64,000 nucleotides of DNA, from assembly GCA_903911925.1 (NCBI GenBank), contig CAIWFH010000058.1, forward strand, positions 58,802-122,801. Direction: 5' to 3'. Shown one piece after another: positions 33,826 to 41,643 of the stretch (position 1 is the first letter of the stretch; the number at the start of each line of letters is the position of its first letter). Position numbers and translations under genes: made by a program. This DNA comes from an uncultured Acidobacteriaceae bacterium. Its GTDB lineage: Bacteria; Acidobacteriota; Terriglobia; Terriglobales; Acidobacteriaceae. The notes beneath the pieces are model-generated. The model was given only the letters and a program-made list of their open reading frames with translations, did no database searches and was not told the DNA's origin.

Positions 33826-34761
33826 ATGAACCGGAGAAATTTTATCGGCGCTGCCTCGGCCGCCTTGGTGACCGAGAAACTTTGGTCCGCGCCGAGGTTG
33901 GCGGAGACCGCGCCCGCAGCGTTGAAGCCGATGGCGTTGGGCCTGCTGGTGAACCCGTTTGGCGCGCCGGAGGCGACCATTCGGCGGGTTCACGACCTGG
34001 GCTTTTCAAACTGCTTTCTCTCGCTGGACGACTACATCAACGGCTTCACCCCGGAACTGGCAGCGCAGTTGCGCGAACTGCTGGCGCGCTACGCGGTGAC
34101 TGCCACGACGGTGGAGGTGGTGGGCCCCGAGCCGCTGGTGTGGGACTTTATGCGCGGGCCCGCTACGATTGGCCTGGTTCCGCCGCAGACGCGCGCGGCG
34201 CGCATCGACGCCCTTTGCCAGGCTTCGGATTTTGCCAAGCGGCTCGGTGTGCCCCAGGTGCAGACGCACTGCGGCTTCATTCCCGAGAATCCGGACGACG
34301 CGCTCTATGCCGGGACGGTCGAAGCGATCCGCAAAGTAGCGCAGCATTGCCAGGGCAATGAACAGCACTTTTTGATGGAGACGGGGCAGGAGACACCGAC
34401 TGCGATGTCACGCGTGATTCGAGATGTGGGCCTGCCAAACCTTGGCGTGGGGTTGGATACGGCCAATCTGATTCTCTACGGCAAAGCCAACCCGGTGGAT
34501 GCGGTAGACATTCTTGGCCCGCACATTCTCAGCATTCACGCCAAAGACGGCCGCTGGCCCACCGACCCCAGCAAATTGGGCGAAGAGGTTCTCATCGGCA
34601 AGGGGCTGGTGGATTTCAAGACGGTGTTTACACGGCTGCATAAGTTTGGATATGCAGGCGCTGTGACGATCGAGCGGGAGACTTCAGGGCCGGCGCAGAT
34701 TGAAGATGTGCGGCTGGAAAAGCTCTACCTCGAGGAGATACTGCACTCGGTTTTGGGGTAA
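33826..34761 (+). CDS. Tat-exported sugar phosphate isomerase/epimerase-like (xylose-isomerase-type TIM barrel)
   Basis: About 311 residues from ATG 33826 with GGAAGGGA upstream. The N-terminus NRRNFIGAASAAL is a twin-arginine signal. The barrel carries family metal-site segments: LMETGQETP (Glu), GVGLDTANLILYG (Asp), HILSIHAKDGRWP (His/Asp) and VTIERETSG (terminal Glu). These AP-endonuclease-2-like barrels isomerise or epimerise sugars, including 3-keto sugars. A Tat-type Gfo/Idh/MocA oxidoreductase follows 104 bp downstream, consistent with keto-sugar metabolism outside the cytoplasm. Confidence 0.85.
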   Translation: MNRRNFIGAASAALVTEKLWSAPRLAETAPAALKPMALGLLVNPFGAPEATIRRVHDLGFSNCFLSLDDYINGFTPELAAQLRELLARYAVTATTVEVVGPEPLVWDFMRGPATIGLVPPQTRAARIDALCQASDFAKRLGVPQVQTHCGFIPENPDDALYAGTVEAIRKVAQHCQGNEQHFLMETGQETPTAMSRVIRDVGLPNLGVGLDTANLILYGKANPVDAVDILGPHILSIHAKDGRWPTDPSKLGEEVLIGKGLVDFKTVFTRLHKFGYAGAVTIERETSGPAQIEDVRLEKLYLEEILHSVLG

Positions 34762-34781
34762 GAATTGAGCCGTTGAGGTTT

Positions 34782-34826
34782 GTGGTTTCCCAGGTCTCAA
34801 AATCGAGACCTGGGCACCCAGTTTCT
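34782..34826. repeat. Dispersed hairpin repeat, A subtype (copy 2, inverted orientation)
   Basis: CCCAGGTCTC (34789-34798) pairs perfectly with GAGACCTGGG (34805-34814), followed by CACCCAGTTTC. It is the reverse-oriented relative of 2031-2073 and 43684-43728; one stem pair has changed from C-G to T-A on both arms, a compensatory change. Confidence 0.85.
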
Positions 34827-34865
34827 GCGGCACAGTATCAGATGAACAACAGGAAGCGAGGCGTC

Positions 34866-36137
34866 ATGAAGCGTCGTGAATTTCTTCAAACAGGTGCGGG
34901 AGTTGCTGCAGGAATTTTATTGCTGAAGCCGCGAGCGGCTTTTGGGTACGAGGCCAACTCGGCGGTGCGGCTTGGGTTGCTGGGCTGCGGAGGGCGCGGC
35001 ACCGGGGTGGCTACATCGTTTGCCAAAAACATTTCGGCGCAGGTTGTGGCGCTGGCAGATCTGTTTCCCGATCAGCTTGCGTCGGGACGTGCTCATTTTA
35101 ACGAGGTGAACGCCGGCCTAGGGCAGCAGCCCATCAGCGAAAAGCTTCTGTTTTTAGGACCCGACGCCTACAAGAAGATTGCCGGCTCGCCAGAGGTGGA
35201 CCTGATCCAGATTTCGACGCCGCCTTTCTTCCATGTGGAGCATCTGGGCGAAGCAGTGGCTCGGGGCAAGCACGTGTACTGCGAGAAGCCGGTGGGCATC
35301 GACATCCATCAGGCGCAGGCGGCGTTGGAGATTGCCAAGCACGTGCGATCGACACAGAGCGTGGATGTGGGCTTCCAGTGCCGCAACGCGCCGCCGATTG
35401 CCGCGATTGCCGAGAGAATCAAGGCTGGGGCGCTGGGCAAGATTGCCGCCGCGTCGGGCAGTTACAACGCGCCCGCATCCACCGAGAGGGTACACGCGGG
35501 GGCGGGCGCCGATGAGTACCGCCTGCGCAACTGGCTCTGGGACCGGGCGCTCTCCGGCGACATCCTGGTTGAGCAGAACATTCACATTATCGACCTGTGC
35601 AACTGGTTGCTGGGCGCGCACCCGTTGAAGGCGACGGCAACCGGTGGACGCAATATTCTGACCCACGCGGGCGACTGCTGGGACAACTACCAGGTGGATT
35701 TTACGTATCCCGGCGATGTGCACCTGGCATTTTCTTCAACGCAGTTCGGCGACTATGGCAACTTCGACGCGGGGCTGCGGCTGTTTGGCGCACTGGGCTC
35801 GGCAAACGTTCCGTACAGTGGGCCGATGCAGATTACAGGCGCGCAGGCCTGGGCGTGGCAGGACCCGAATGCGGCGGCCGCCGAGCCGGGGAAGTTCTCG
35901 GCCAATGGGGCTTTCAGCGACAACCTGGCTTTTGCGGACCGAGAGAAAGAGCGCACCTTTGTTGAGAGCATTACCTCGGGAGGCGTCCACAACCAGATTG
36001 CGGCAGGAGTGGAGACGGCGCTGAGCTGCATGCTGGGGCGGATGGCCGGTTACACGCACCACGAGGTGACGTGGGAAGATTTGCTGGCGCATGGGGAGAC
36101 GTACCAGCTGGGAATGAAGCTGGAGCAGTTTGCCTAG
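34866..36137 (+). CDS. Tat-exported Gfo/Idh/MocA-family oxidoreductase
   Basis: 423 residues from ATG 34866 (GAGG upstream); an ATG eight codons earlier lacks a ribosome site. Tat signal KRREFLQTGAGVAAG. Rossmann fold with LGLLGCGGRGTGVA for NAD(P) binding, ending in VARGKHVYCEKPVGIDI, which includes the conserved Glu-Lys-Pro. The C-terminal domain has the SGDILVEQNIHIIDLCNWLLG helix, with the family's His. Exported members usually carry a tightly bound nicotinamide cofactor and oxidise glycosides. It pairs with the isomerase upstream. Confidence 0.9.
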   Translation: MKRREFLQTGAGVAAGILLLKPRAAFGYEANSAVRLGLLGCGGRGTGVATSFAKNISAQVVALADLFPDQLASGRAHFNEVNAGLGQQPISEKLLFLGPDAYKKIAGSPEVDLIQISTPPFFHVEHLGEAVARGKHVYCEKPVGIDIHQAQAALEIAKHVRSTQSVDVGFQCRNAPPIAAIAERIKAGALGKIAAASGSYNAPASTERVHAGAGADEYRLRNWLWDRALSGDILVEQNIHIIDLCNWLLGAHPLKATATGGRNILTHAGDCWDNYQVDFTYPGDVHLAFSSTQFGDYGNFDAGLRLFGALGSANVPYSGPMQITGAQAWAWQDPNAAAAEPGKFSANGAFSDNLAFADREKERTFVESITSGGVHNQIAAGVETALSCMLGRMAGYTHHEVTWEDLLAHGETYQLGMKLEQFA

Positions 36138-36146
36138 ACTCTGAGG

Positions 36147-39100
36147 TTACCGCGGAGCGTGGAAGAGCTGGCTCAGGTTCGAGTTTCCTGAGCCGGAGGC
36201 GTAGTAGGCGGCCCAGTAGTACGGATGGCGGTAGCGCGGATCGCGGGCCAGTGTCTGGCGCGCGGCGGTGAGGGCGTGGGGCACTGTAAAGCCCTGTGCG
36301 AGTCCGCCATAGAAAGCATCCATCATGGGGACCGCCGAGGCGGAGTCGATTTGCCAGCGGGTGGCTACCACGTCAGGGACGCCGAGGGCGGCGAGCGTGT
36401 TCACAATGTCGCCCATGCCGTGATTCCAACCTTCCTCTCTCTTGCCGGTGGAGCAGGCGGAGAAGACCGCCAGGCGCGCCGCGCGGGGAGGATGCGTGCG
36501 AAGCAGATCGCCATCGAGATAAGGCTTGCCGTCGATTGAGGAGGCCAGCAGCAGGCGGGTAGCGCCGCTCTGCTGAGCGGCGTGGCCGGCAAAGTGGAGA
36601 GCTGACGCCGTGGCAAGCCGCCCGGCGACGTCGGGCTCGGTGGCCTGGCCGCCAAGCAGCAGGCTCGTGTTGCGCTCAAAGCGGGCCACCGCTCGCGCTT
36701 CATCCAGGGCTTCAGGCAAGAGGGCGTCCTGGCTTGGGGATACTGAGGCGCCGACGACCAGCGGTGCGCCGGCCGATGCCGGAGCGGGCCGGGCGGCAAG
36801 CAGCATTGATGGCGTTTCTTCCAGGTCGTAGCTCAGCCCGATTGCCGCGCCTCCCGCTTCAACGGCGGGCCAGGGAAGATTGCCGAGCAGGGGGTCGGCC
36901 TCAATGAACAACGGACCGCGCTGCTTCGATGGGTCACGAAGGGTGCCGAGAAGCAGGACGCCCGCACGCCGGGCTGCCGAATCCACCGAAGCCTGCGAGG
37001 CTGCCGTCGAACTGGCGGCGCGCTCAAGGGGCGCTGTGTCGGCCAGCAGTTGGTCGCGGCCGGCGGGGGCAGAAGTCCATCGAACACCCTCGGTCGTGGC
37101 CTGGTAGAGCAGAACGCGGTCAAAGAGAATAATCTGCCCAAGGACCGTGGCCTGACCCAGGCGCCGGGTGGCATCGGCGAGAGCCGGCGTTAGGCACGCA
37201 AGGCCGTTAGCTGTACACGGGACAACCCGCGTGCCCAGAATCCTGAGCCGGTAGCGCTCCCAAAGCGCCAGCACATCTTCGCCGGGGCGGCCCTGGGCGA
37301 GCCAGACGCCGGCCAGCACGGCGTACAAGTCGCGGTCCTGCTGGGCAGGGGTGATGCCTTGAGCGCCGCCTTTCGCGCCAAGGCGCTCCTCTTCAATAAC
37401 CGCCTGGCGCAGCAGGGACTCGGTTGTTTCAGGATGGCCGAGCGCCAGTTCGAGCCGCGCGCGGGCCAGTGCATATTCCCTGCTGTGATACGAATTCTTC
37501 TCGCCCTGCATGTGGCCTTTGGCAGCTTGCAGCATCTTCTTCGCGTCGGGCAGGTTGCCGCGGTCAAGATAGAGGTTGGTCATGGCGTTTTCATTTTCGA
37601 CCAGAAATCCGCGAATTGAATCGCCGCCGCCATTGGCCGCCAGCTCCTGCTGGGAGCGCTGCATCTGCTCCTGAGCTTCCGATACGGCCCCGGCGCGAAT
37701 GGCAACCGCGGCAAGGTGAAGCCGCTCGGCGGGAATGAGACCGTGGTTCTGCGACAGCTCGAGGGCTCCTACCGCTTCGCGTTGCAACAGCAGCGCATTG
37801 CGGAGGCGCGGCGTGGACTCCTCCACTTCTTCCAGTCCCGACATGGTGGAGTAGAGCCGGCTGGCGGGATAGTCGCCGGCGAGAAATTTGCGGACGGTGC
37901 CCAGATAGATGCGCCAGGTGTTTTCAACGTCGCCGGTATCAACCGCTGCGGCGCCAAGCCAGTTTCTGGCACGCAATTCGAGCAGGGTAAAGTGGCAACT
38001 TTGGGCCTCGCTCACGGCGCGAAGAAACGCGGGATTGTTTTCCGCGCCGGTTCCCGGAGCAGGGTCGCACGCAGCGTCTTCGGTCAGAGCGTGGATCTGA
38101 ATCCAGCCAAACTGCGGATTGCGGCTCAACACGGGGTGAGCCGCACGGTAACAGCCGGGAATGTCAGAGAGGACCTGAAGGGCATACGCCTGCTCGACTG
38201 CTGCGCGGTCTTCTCCGGCGGCATTCCCCTGGCTATGAAAGAGGTCGCGGCTGGTCTCTGCCGATTTGCGGCCCTGGGCGTAGTCGCCCGCAACATCGGC
38301 GGCAATGGCCTGGCCCAGGGTGTGGGCGGCTTGAAGAAACTGGTCGGTGGGAAGAGAAGATGTGGCGGGAAGAAACTGGGTGAGCCAGGGGTCCTGATGG
38401 TTGCGCTCGAGGGATGCGGCAAGTGCGTGCAGCAGTTCGCGGGCCGCGTCGCAGGCCGGGTCACACGGCGAACCACGAGATCGGTCAACGGGCATGGGGA
38501 AAGCGGGGATAAGCAGCCGCGGCAGCAGAGAACTGGACAGTTCCTCATCGATGGCTGCGAGTGCGGCCGGGGCAGCGGCCAACGCGCGCATGGCTTTGGG
38601 CGTTGACAGGTGCTGCTCCATGCGGCTCTGGTGGGTCTTCAACTGCTTCAGCTTTTCTTCGAGTGATGTAAGCCGCGCGCGGCCTTCGGCCAGCCATCGA
38701 GGATCGCGCTCGAAGCGTATATAGCGGTTCCAGGTTTCGACAGCGTTCATCACCTGGCCGCGGTCTTCCATGACCACGGCTTCATTGAAGAGCACCACCG
38801 GGTCGCCGGGGTTCAACTCGTCTGCGCGGCGCAAGTAGTCCAATGCAGTGGCGCGATCATTTTCGCTGCCGGTGGCGGTTCCACGCTGGAAGTACGCGGC
38901 GGCATCGTCGGCCAGCAGGCTGGCGGTAACCGGTCCTGCGGCTAGAAGCCGATCGAGAATGTCGATGGCCGGATCGAATTTCTCTTCAAGCAGGTTGGCG
39001 CGGGCCTCAAGCTGGAGCCAGTGCGGATCGTCCGGCGAGTTCTCAAGGCGGCTTTCAATGCGGGTCCGCGCATCAAGCAGCTTTGAGGCTTCGCGTCCTG

Positions 39101-39722
39101 TTCCATTCCCACGAAGGTGAGTCTGGGGCGCGGCTTCTGCAAAGCCGGCGCCGGGCATGCGTAGATCGAAAATCCGGGAGTGCGTGTACGCCTCGGCCAG
39201 CAGGCGCTCGGGGGTATGAATGTGCTGCCACCAGAGACCGATGCCCACGGCCAGTGCCAGCGATGCAGCGAGCCCTGCGCCAGCCCAGAGATACGAGGTT
39301 GACCGCATTCCGCGAGCGGACCGGCGCGAAGTTTGGGCCAGGCGGACAGAGAACCTGTCTTGCCAATGGCCGGAGGCGGAAGCAAGACCGGCGAGCTGGG
39401 CAGACTCTTCGTCGGACGCTGCTTTTGAGGAAAGGTGCAAGCTCTGTTGCAGGCGATCCGCGCAGGCATCGCACGCCGCCGCGTGGGTCATCAAGGCAGC
39501 TTCATCGGGTGGAAGCGCATCTCCGCTGACTAGCCGTAGCCAGTCGCCTGGTTCGGGGCAGGGCCCCGCCTCAACCGCGGCCGCCGTATCAGAGAACGGC
39601 GCACCGCGGTGGCCAGACGCGCTCCGCAGCAGGTCGTCAAGGGCCTGGGCGAGGGCCTTTGCCTCTGGAGCAGAATTCTCGGGCTGGTCGGGCGGGCGTT
39701 CCGGGTTCAATTCATCACTCAT
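36147..39722 (-). CDS. Transmembrane anti-sigma (ZAS)-TPR-CHAT protease fusion
   Basis: 1191 residues. The N-terminus has a zinc anti-sigma-like motif, H80-x3-C84-x2-C87 (MTHAAACDAC), then one membrane helix at about 143-165. Roughly 170-850 is repeat-rich and helical, with TPR-like units (for example ATALDYLRRADELNPGDPVVLFNEA). The C-terminus is a CHAT caspase-like protease domain with catalytic His1047 (LHFAGH) and Cys1090 (FSACSTG). A sigma-factor gene lies 57 bp upstream on the same strand. Together these suggest a membrane anti-sigma factor whose peptidase senses or executes a cleavage-controlled response; proteolytic activity and topology are inferred. Confidence 0.88.
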   Translation of the reverse strand: MSDELNPERPPDQPENSAPEAKALAQALDDLLRSASGHRGAPFSDTAAAVEAGPCPEPGDWLRLVSGDALPPDEAALMTHAAACDACADRLQQSLHLSSKAASDEESAQLAGLASASGHWQDRFSVRLAQTSRRSARGMRSTSYLWAGAGLAASLALAVGIGLWWQHIHTPERLLAEAYTHSRIFDLRMPGAGFAEAAPQTHLRGNGTGREASKLLDARTRIESRLENSPDDPHWLQLEARANLLEEKFDPAIDILDRLLAAGPVTASLLADDAAAYFQRGTATGSENDRATALDYLRRADELNPGDPVVLFNEAVVMEDRGQVMNAVETWNRYIRFERDPRWLAEGRARLTSLEEKLKQLKTHQSRMEQHLSTPKAMRALAAAPAALAAIDEELSSSLLPRLLIPAFPMPVDRSRGSPCDPACDAARELLHALAASLERNHQDPWLTQFLPATSSLPTDQFLQAAHTLGQAIAADVAGDYAQGRKSAETSRDLFHSQGNAAGEDRAAVEQAYALQVLSDIPGCYRAAHPVLSRNPQFGWIQIHALTEDAACDPAPGTGAENNPAFLRAVSEAQSCHFTLLELRARNWLGAAAVDTGDVENTWRIYLGTVRKFLAGDYPASRLYSTMSGLEEVEESTPRLRNALLLQREAVGALELSQNHGLIPAERLHLAAVAIRAGAVSEAQEQMQRSQQELAANGGGDSIRGFLVENENAMTNLYLDRGNLPDAKKMLQAAKGHMQGEKNSYHSREYALARARLELALGHPETTESLLRQAVIEEERLGAKGGAQGITPAQQDRDLYAVLAGVWLAQGRPGEDVLALWERYRLRILGTRVVPCTANGLACLTPALADATRRLGQATVLGQIILFDRVLLYQATTEGVRWTSAPAGRDQLLADTAPLERAASSTAASQASVDSAARRAGVLLLGTLRDPSKQRGPLFIEADPLLGNLPWPAVEAGGAAIGLSYDLEETPSMLLAARPAPASAGAPLVVGASVSPSQDALLPEALDEARAVARFERNTSLLLGGQATEPDVAGRLATASALHFAGHAAQQSGATRLLLASSIDGKPYLDGDLLRTHPPRAARLAVFSACSTGKREEGWNHGMGDIVNTLAALGVPDVVATRWQIDSASAVPMMDAFYGGLAQGFTVPHALTAARQTLARDPRYRHPYYWAAYYASGSGNSNLSQLFHAPR

Positions 39723-39779
39723 TTCTGCACACTGTTAATCGGATTTGGGCGCACTATTCCTTTTCCGGAGCCGGTTTTT

Positions 39780-40436
39780 TCAGCCGCCCGGGCCGGATTG
39801 GACTTCAAGATTTGCTCCCTCAACCTGGTTGCGGAGCCAAATTGCGATGCGGCGGAGTGCGCTTTCAACGCCCTTTGCCGTCAACGCGGCGCCGGGCAGA
39901 GCGGCAATCTCTTCCGCCGTGAATCCCTGGCGGTAATAGAGCCAAAAAAGCACCCGGTCTCGCTCGCCCATGACTCCCGGAGCCGACCGGAGCTTTTGGT
40001 CCAACTGGGAAAGCAACACCGCCTGCAGCACATGTCCGGTTTGGCGTGTGCCTGCGGATTGGCTCGTGACCGAGTCGTCGTTGAGCGAGGAGGTTACCAC
40101 TTTGCCACCCCGCTTCATGGAACTCTGGCGGCGGAAGTAGTCGTTGCCTACCGAGGTGGCCACCACGCGCAGCAGGCCCAGGAACGAGTCCTCTCCGCGG
40201 GGCTCGAATTCTCTCAGGATGCGGCGCTCCTGGTCGCACAGCTTGAGAAAGACCTCTTGCACGATATCGTCAACCATGGCGGACTGGGTACGGTTGGTCC
40301 AGAGGCGGCAAACGCGCAAGGCGACCAAGGAAACGAGGGGCGCACATCGGCGCAGCAACTCGGCCCACTCGGCGGCGTCGGCGGACCGGGCACAAGCCTT
40401 TGCCAGATCGTTAATTGAGGTCTGAAAGCTCTCCAT
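39780..40436 (-). CDS. Sigma-70-family (ECF-like) RNA polymerase sigma factor
   Basis: About 218 residues from ATG 40436, or 222 from GTG 40448; neither has a clear ribosome site. Sigma region 2 includes MVDDIVQEVFLKLC, with the DNA-melting region following (FLGLLRVVATSVGNDYFRR). Region 4 is a helix-turn-helix near FWLYYRQGFTAEEIAALPG and LTAKGVESALRRIAIWLRN. It is shorter than housekeeping factors, as ECF proteins are. The downstream gene encodes an anti-sigma-like zinc motif fused to a CHAT protease, so regulation by sequestration at the membrane is likely. Confidence 0.88.
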   Translation of the reverse strand: MESFQTSINDLAKACARSADAAEWAELLRRCAPLVSLVALRVCRLWTNRTQSAMVDDIVQEVFLKLCDQERRILREFEPRGEDSFLGLLRVVATSVGNDYFRRQSSMKRGGKVVTSSLNDDSVTSQSAGTRQTGHVLQAVLLSQLDQKLRSAPGVMGERDRVLFWLYYRQGFTAEEIAALPGAALTAKGVESALRRIAIWLRNQVEGANLEVQSGPGG

Positions 40437-40586
40437 TGCGCGGGACACCAGTTTACCGCAATAACAGTCCGGGGGTTATTTGTTTACAAATTGGCTTTGC
40501 CCTTGAATGTGGTTCATTAAAGCGAAGCGTTTTGTGCCTGTGCTAGTATCCCCGCAAGCACAACGATGACAGAAAAGGAACCGCGC

Positions 40587-41546
40587 ATGGAAAGTAACCT
40601 TCGCCCGCTGACTCTCAGCGAAATACTGGACCGGACCGCGCAGCTTTACCGGGAGAACTTTCTGCTGTTTGCCGGCATCTTCGCCGTGTATAGCGGCGTT
40701 GCCCTGATTTTGGGGATGCCGCTCATCTTTCTCTTTGCGGGATTCAAGCCGCTGCAGCCGATGGCCGCTGGGCATATGCTGGCGATCTTCTTAGCAATTG
40801 GGGTTGTCTACTTGCTTCTCTTTCTCTTTTTTGGCGCCGCGACGGCGGCTATTACCCGAGCTGTGGCCTGGGTCCACCTGGGTGAGCCGGCCTCAATCCA
40901 GCGTGCGTATACAACCACGTTGCCCAGGCTGGGCCGTTACATCTGGCTCAAGATCATCGTATTCGTCATGGTGGCGTTGGTCTGGTTGGGGGGCTTACTT
41001 GCCGGGTTCATACTGGTGACGATTCCGATCATAGCTCTTAAAGCCAGGGCTCCATCCGGAAGCGGCGCAATCTTTGCGCTCATTATTATTCTGCTCTATA
41101 TCCCCAGCGGTTTTCTGGCCGTTTGGATGGCGCTCCGCTACTCGCTGGCCATCCCGGCAAGCGTGGTTGAAAACATCAAGGCACGCAAGGCGATTCGCCG
41201 CAGCGTACAACTGAGCAAGGAGTCAAGGGGACGGATCTTCGTCCTGTGGCTCATGGTTGGCATTGTCTGGTTTGCCCTGTTTGCAGTAACCCAGGGGTTC
41301 TTCGTGTTTTACAGCGCTGCGCATCAGAACAATCTTCCTATCGGTCTGAGCATTCTGCAGCAAATTCTGAATTTCTTCGTGAACACTTTGGTCGGGCCGC
41401 TACTGGCTATCGGGAGCACGCTTTTCTATTATGACCAGCGGGTCCGCAAGGAAGGCTACGACATTGAGTGGATGATGCAGGCGGCAGGGCTGACGGTGCC
41501 GGAGGCCCCTCCCGTGGAGGGCTCCGAGCCTCAAAGCGAGGCATAG
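40587..41546 (+). CDS. Multi-pass membrane protein, intact paralogue of the decayed gene at 43814
   Basis: 319 residues from ATG 40587, chosen for AAGGAA seven bases upstream; an ATG at 40566 lacks one. It opens LRPLTLSEILDRTAQLYRENF and contains about six hydrophobic segments, resembling glycerophosphoryl-diester-phosphodiesterase-type membrane domains. It ends STLFYYDQRVRKEGYDIEWMM, a motif common to this family. Function is not known; such proteins often neighbour DUF58/MoxR operons. The pseudogene 2.3 kb downstream has the same start and end motifs. Confidence 0.8.
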   Translation: MESNLRPLTLSEILDRTAQLYRENFLLFAGIFAVYSGVALILGMPLIFLFAGFKPLQPMAAGHMLAIFLAIGVVYLLLFLFFGAATAAITRAVAWVHLGEPASIQRAYTTTLPRLGRYIWLKIIVFVMVALVWLGGLLAGFILVTIPIIALKARAPSGSGAIFALIIILLYIPSGFLAVWMALRYSLAIPASVVENIKARKAIRRSVQLSKESRGRIFVLWLMVGIVWFALFAVTQGFFVFYSAAHQNNLPIGLSILQQILNFFVNTLVGPLLAIGSTLFYYDQRVRKEGYDIEWMMQAAGLTVPEAPPVEGSEPQSEA

Positions 41547-41643
41547 GCGGCGCAAACCCAGCCGGGCGTATACTGGCGCGGAACCGGAAGAGCAGCAATG
41601 TGCTCCCGGATATATGCTTGCCTGCACTTTTCACGGAGAACCC

